This document shows positions 32,222-33,231 of a stretch of DNA of 33,231 nucleotides, piece after piece. The notes under the pieces were generated by a model. The model did no database searches and was not told the origin of the DNA. It saw nothing but the letters and a program-made list of their open reading frames with translations. The position numbers and the translations under genes are program-made. The DNA is from Rhizobium sp. Q54 (GTDB lineage: Bacteria; Pseudomonadota; Alphaproteobacteria; UBA828): the NCBI GenBank assembly GCA_945892755.1, contig CAMDDO010000034.1:1-33231 (forward strand), read 5' to 3'. Position 1 is the stretch's first letter, and every line of letters starts with the position of its first letter.

Positions 32222-33199
32222 ATGCCCGATTGGCTTGCCTTTCTTGTCACGCTTTCCGCCGGGGCGGCCGCCGTGTTCGGCTATCTCGTGCTGCAGCGTG
32301 TCAGCGCGAAGGATGGCGTCAAGGCCCTGAACCGTGACGACACGGCAGTTGCGGTCCGCGAAGAGGCGGAGCGCACGCGCCGCGTGAACGAGGAGCAGTT
32401 TTGCGCCCTACGCCAGGCTCTCGGCGAAAGCCAGCGTGGCACCCCGGATGCGGCGCACGGCGTCCTTCGCGATATGAGCCAGAGCCTTGGCGAGCAGAGC
32501 CGCCGTTCAAGCGAGCAAATGGGCGATGCAATGCGCGCGTTCGAAACGCGCCTCGATGGCGCATTCGGCCGCCAGGTCGCCGACCTAGGGGCGTTGCGTC
32601 AGGAGCTTGGCGCGGAGGGGCGACGCATCACCGAAGCGCTGCTCCGAGCCACCGCCGAGCTTAGGGCCGCCCAAGTGAGCGGCACCGAGGTTCTGGCGCG
32701 CCGCCTCGCCGAGTTGCGAGCGCAGGTCGAGACCGAGACCGCCGCGCTCAGGGAGGTCATACGCTTACGCACCGGCGAACTCGACGCGGCTGGCGACCGG
32801 CGGTTGCGCGCCTTGGCCGAGGCGATCGGCGCAAAGCTCGGCCATGTCGGCGAGAGCGGAGCCGGCATGGCCGACCTGCGCGAAGAATTGGCCGCCGCTC
32901 TGCAGAGACACGACGCCCGACTGACCGAGGCCTTGAGTCAGCTTGGCGTGCAACAAGTGACACGGCTTGAGCAGGTTTCCCAAGCGCTGCGCGCGCTAAG
33001 CGAGGCACAGACCACGGCCCACCAGGCCCTGCGCGGCGCGCTTCAAGCCTCGCTTGACGCCATGCGTCAGGAAGCGGCGAGCAAGCTTGACGACATCAAG
33101 CGACTAAAGGAACTCGAGACGGAGAACGCCCGATTGCGCCGCGCCATCGCCGATCTGACTGTAAAGGGCGGAGACAAAATGTGCCGGATGGCGGCGTGA
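32222..33199 (+). CDS. Membrane-anchored coiled-coil protein
   Basis: A 325-residue protein. One N-terminal membrane helix (about residues 4-25) is followed by an almost continuous Ala/Arg/Glu/Leu-rich coiled coil to about residue 305. The pattern resembles the N-terminal half of RmuC, but the nuclease-like domain is missing, so rmuC is not claimed. The last 30 residues contain LKELETENARLRRAIADLT, which reads like the leucine-zipper end of IS3-family OrfA. This may be chance in a coiled coil or a fused remnant. The gene ends 32 bases before the window edge. Function unknown. Confidence 0.6.
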   Translation: MPDWLAFLVTLSAGAAAVFGYLVLQRVSAKDGVKALNRDDTAVAVREEAERTRRVNEEQFCALRQALGESQRGTPDAAHGVLRDMSQSLGEQSRRSSEQMGDAMRAFETRLDGAFGRQVADLGALRQELGAEGRRITEALLRATAELRAAQVSGTEVLARRLAELRAQVETETAALREVIRLRTGELDAAGDRRLRALAEAIGAKLGHVGESGAGMADLREELAAALQRHDARLTEALSQLGVQQVTRLEQVSQALRALSEAQTTAHQALRGALQASLDAMRQEAASKLDDIKRLKELETENARLRRAIADLTVKGGDKMCRMAA

Positions 33200-33231
33200 A
33201 TGTGTACCAGTCGGGTTACGAGAAAAGGGCA

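Noticed and set aside
32222-33199. Calling the last gene rmuC
   Set aside because: The N-terminal membrane helix and coil fit, but the RmuC nuclease-like domain is missing.

Overview
The window is about 33 kb of GC-rich, gene-dense DNA. Codon use, the RutR-type pyrimidine regulator, the fused trpE(G) gene behind a trpL attenuator, the DUF2336 protein and the short intergenic palindromes all point to an alphaproteobacterium, probably of Rhodospirillales/Rhizobiales type. No genus can be assigned from sequence reading alone. I see no phage, no complete insertion sequence, no CRISPR array and no rRNA or tRNA gene.

Left part (1-11.4 kb): after the 5' end of a chemotaxis receptor and a tiny twin-arginine leader ORF comes a cluster that reads as a near-complete reductive pyrimidine (uracil/thymine) degradation route. 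It holds a cupin-type XRE regulator with an AT-rich palindromic operator, an omega-amino acid:pyruvate (beta-alanine) aminotransferase, alanine dehydrogenase and CoA-acylating (methyl)malonate-semialdehyde dehydrogenase. A convergent Mug-type DNA glycosylase and a RutR-type TetR repressor follow. Then come preT and preA (dihydropyrimidine dehydrogenase) behind a near-perfect RutR box, and an M20 N-carbamoyl-amino-acid hydrolase that fits beta-ureidopropionase. Uracil would become dihydrouracil, then N-carbamoyl-beta-alanine, beta-alanine, malonate semialdehyde and acetyl-CoA. Alanine dehydrogenase would return to pyruvate the amino group acceptor consumed by the transaminase. The dihydropyrimidinase step is absent from the window.

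Middle part (11.4-24.9 kb): housekeeping and accessory genes in short units. These are a pentapeptide-repeat secreted protein, a rhodanese-SulP transporter pair, a CHAD protein convergent with a SixA-like phosphatase, and two convergent class I glutamine amidotransferases. A conserved-looking 70-aa protein, a GT4 glycosyltransferase with a C-terminal extension, a DUF2336 protein followed by a soluble multi-PAS histidine kinase, and a GlcD/D-lactate-dehydrogenase-like flavoprotein complete this part.

Right part (24.9-33.2 kb): a retropepsin-like RimK-associated protease gene with rimK, then an ornithine cyclodeaminase-family gene. Next is a trp attenuator (a 14-aa leader peptide with three consecutive Trp codons, then a terminator) in front of a fused anthranilate synthase gene. 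The end holds a small two-helix membrane protein, a LysM/L,D-transpeptidase next to a TAT-exported M15/DUF882 peptidase, and a membrane-anchored coiled-coil protein.

The most interesting signals are the operator-tagged uracil catabolism cluster with its missing step, the Mug homologue lacking the catalytic asparagine, the probably leaderless trpL attenuator, and the structured preA-hydrolase gap with a G-quadruplex motif and a hairpin over the ribosome binding site.
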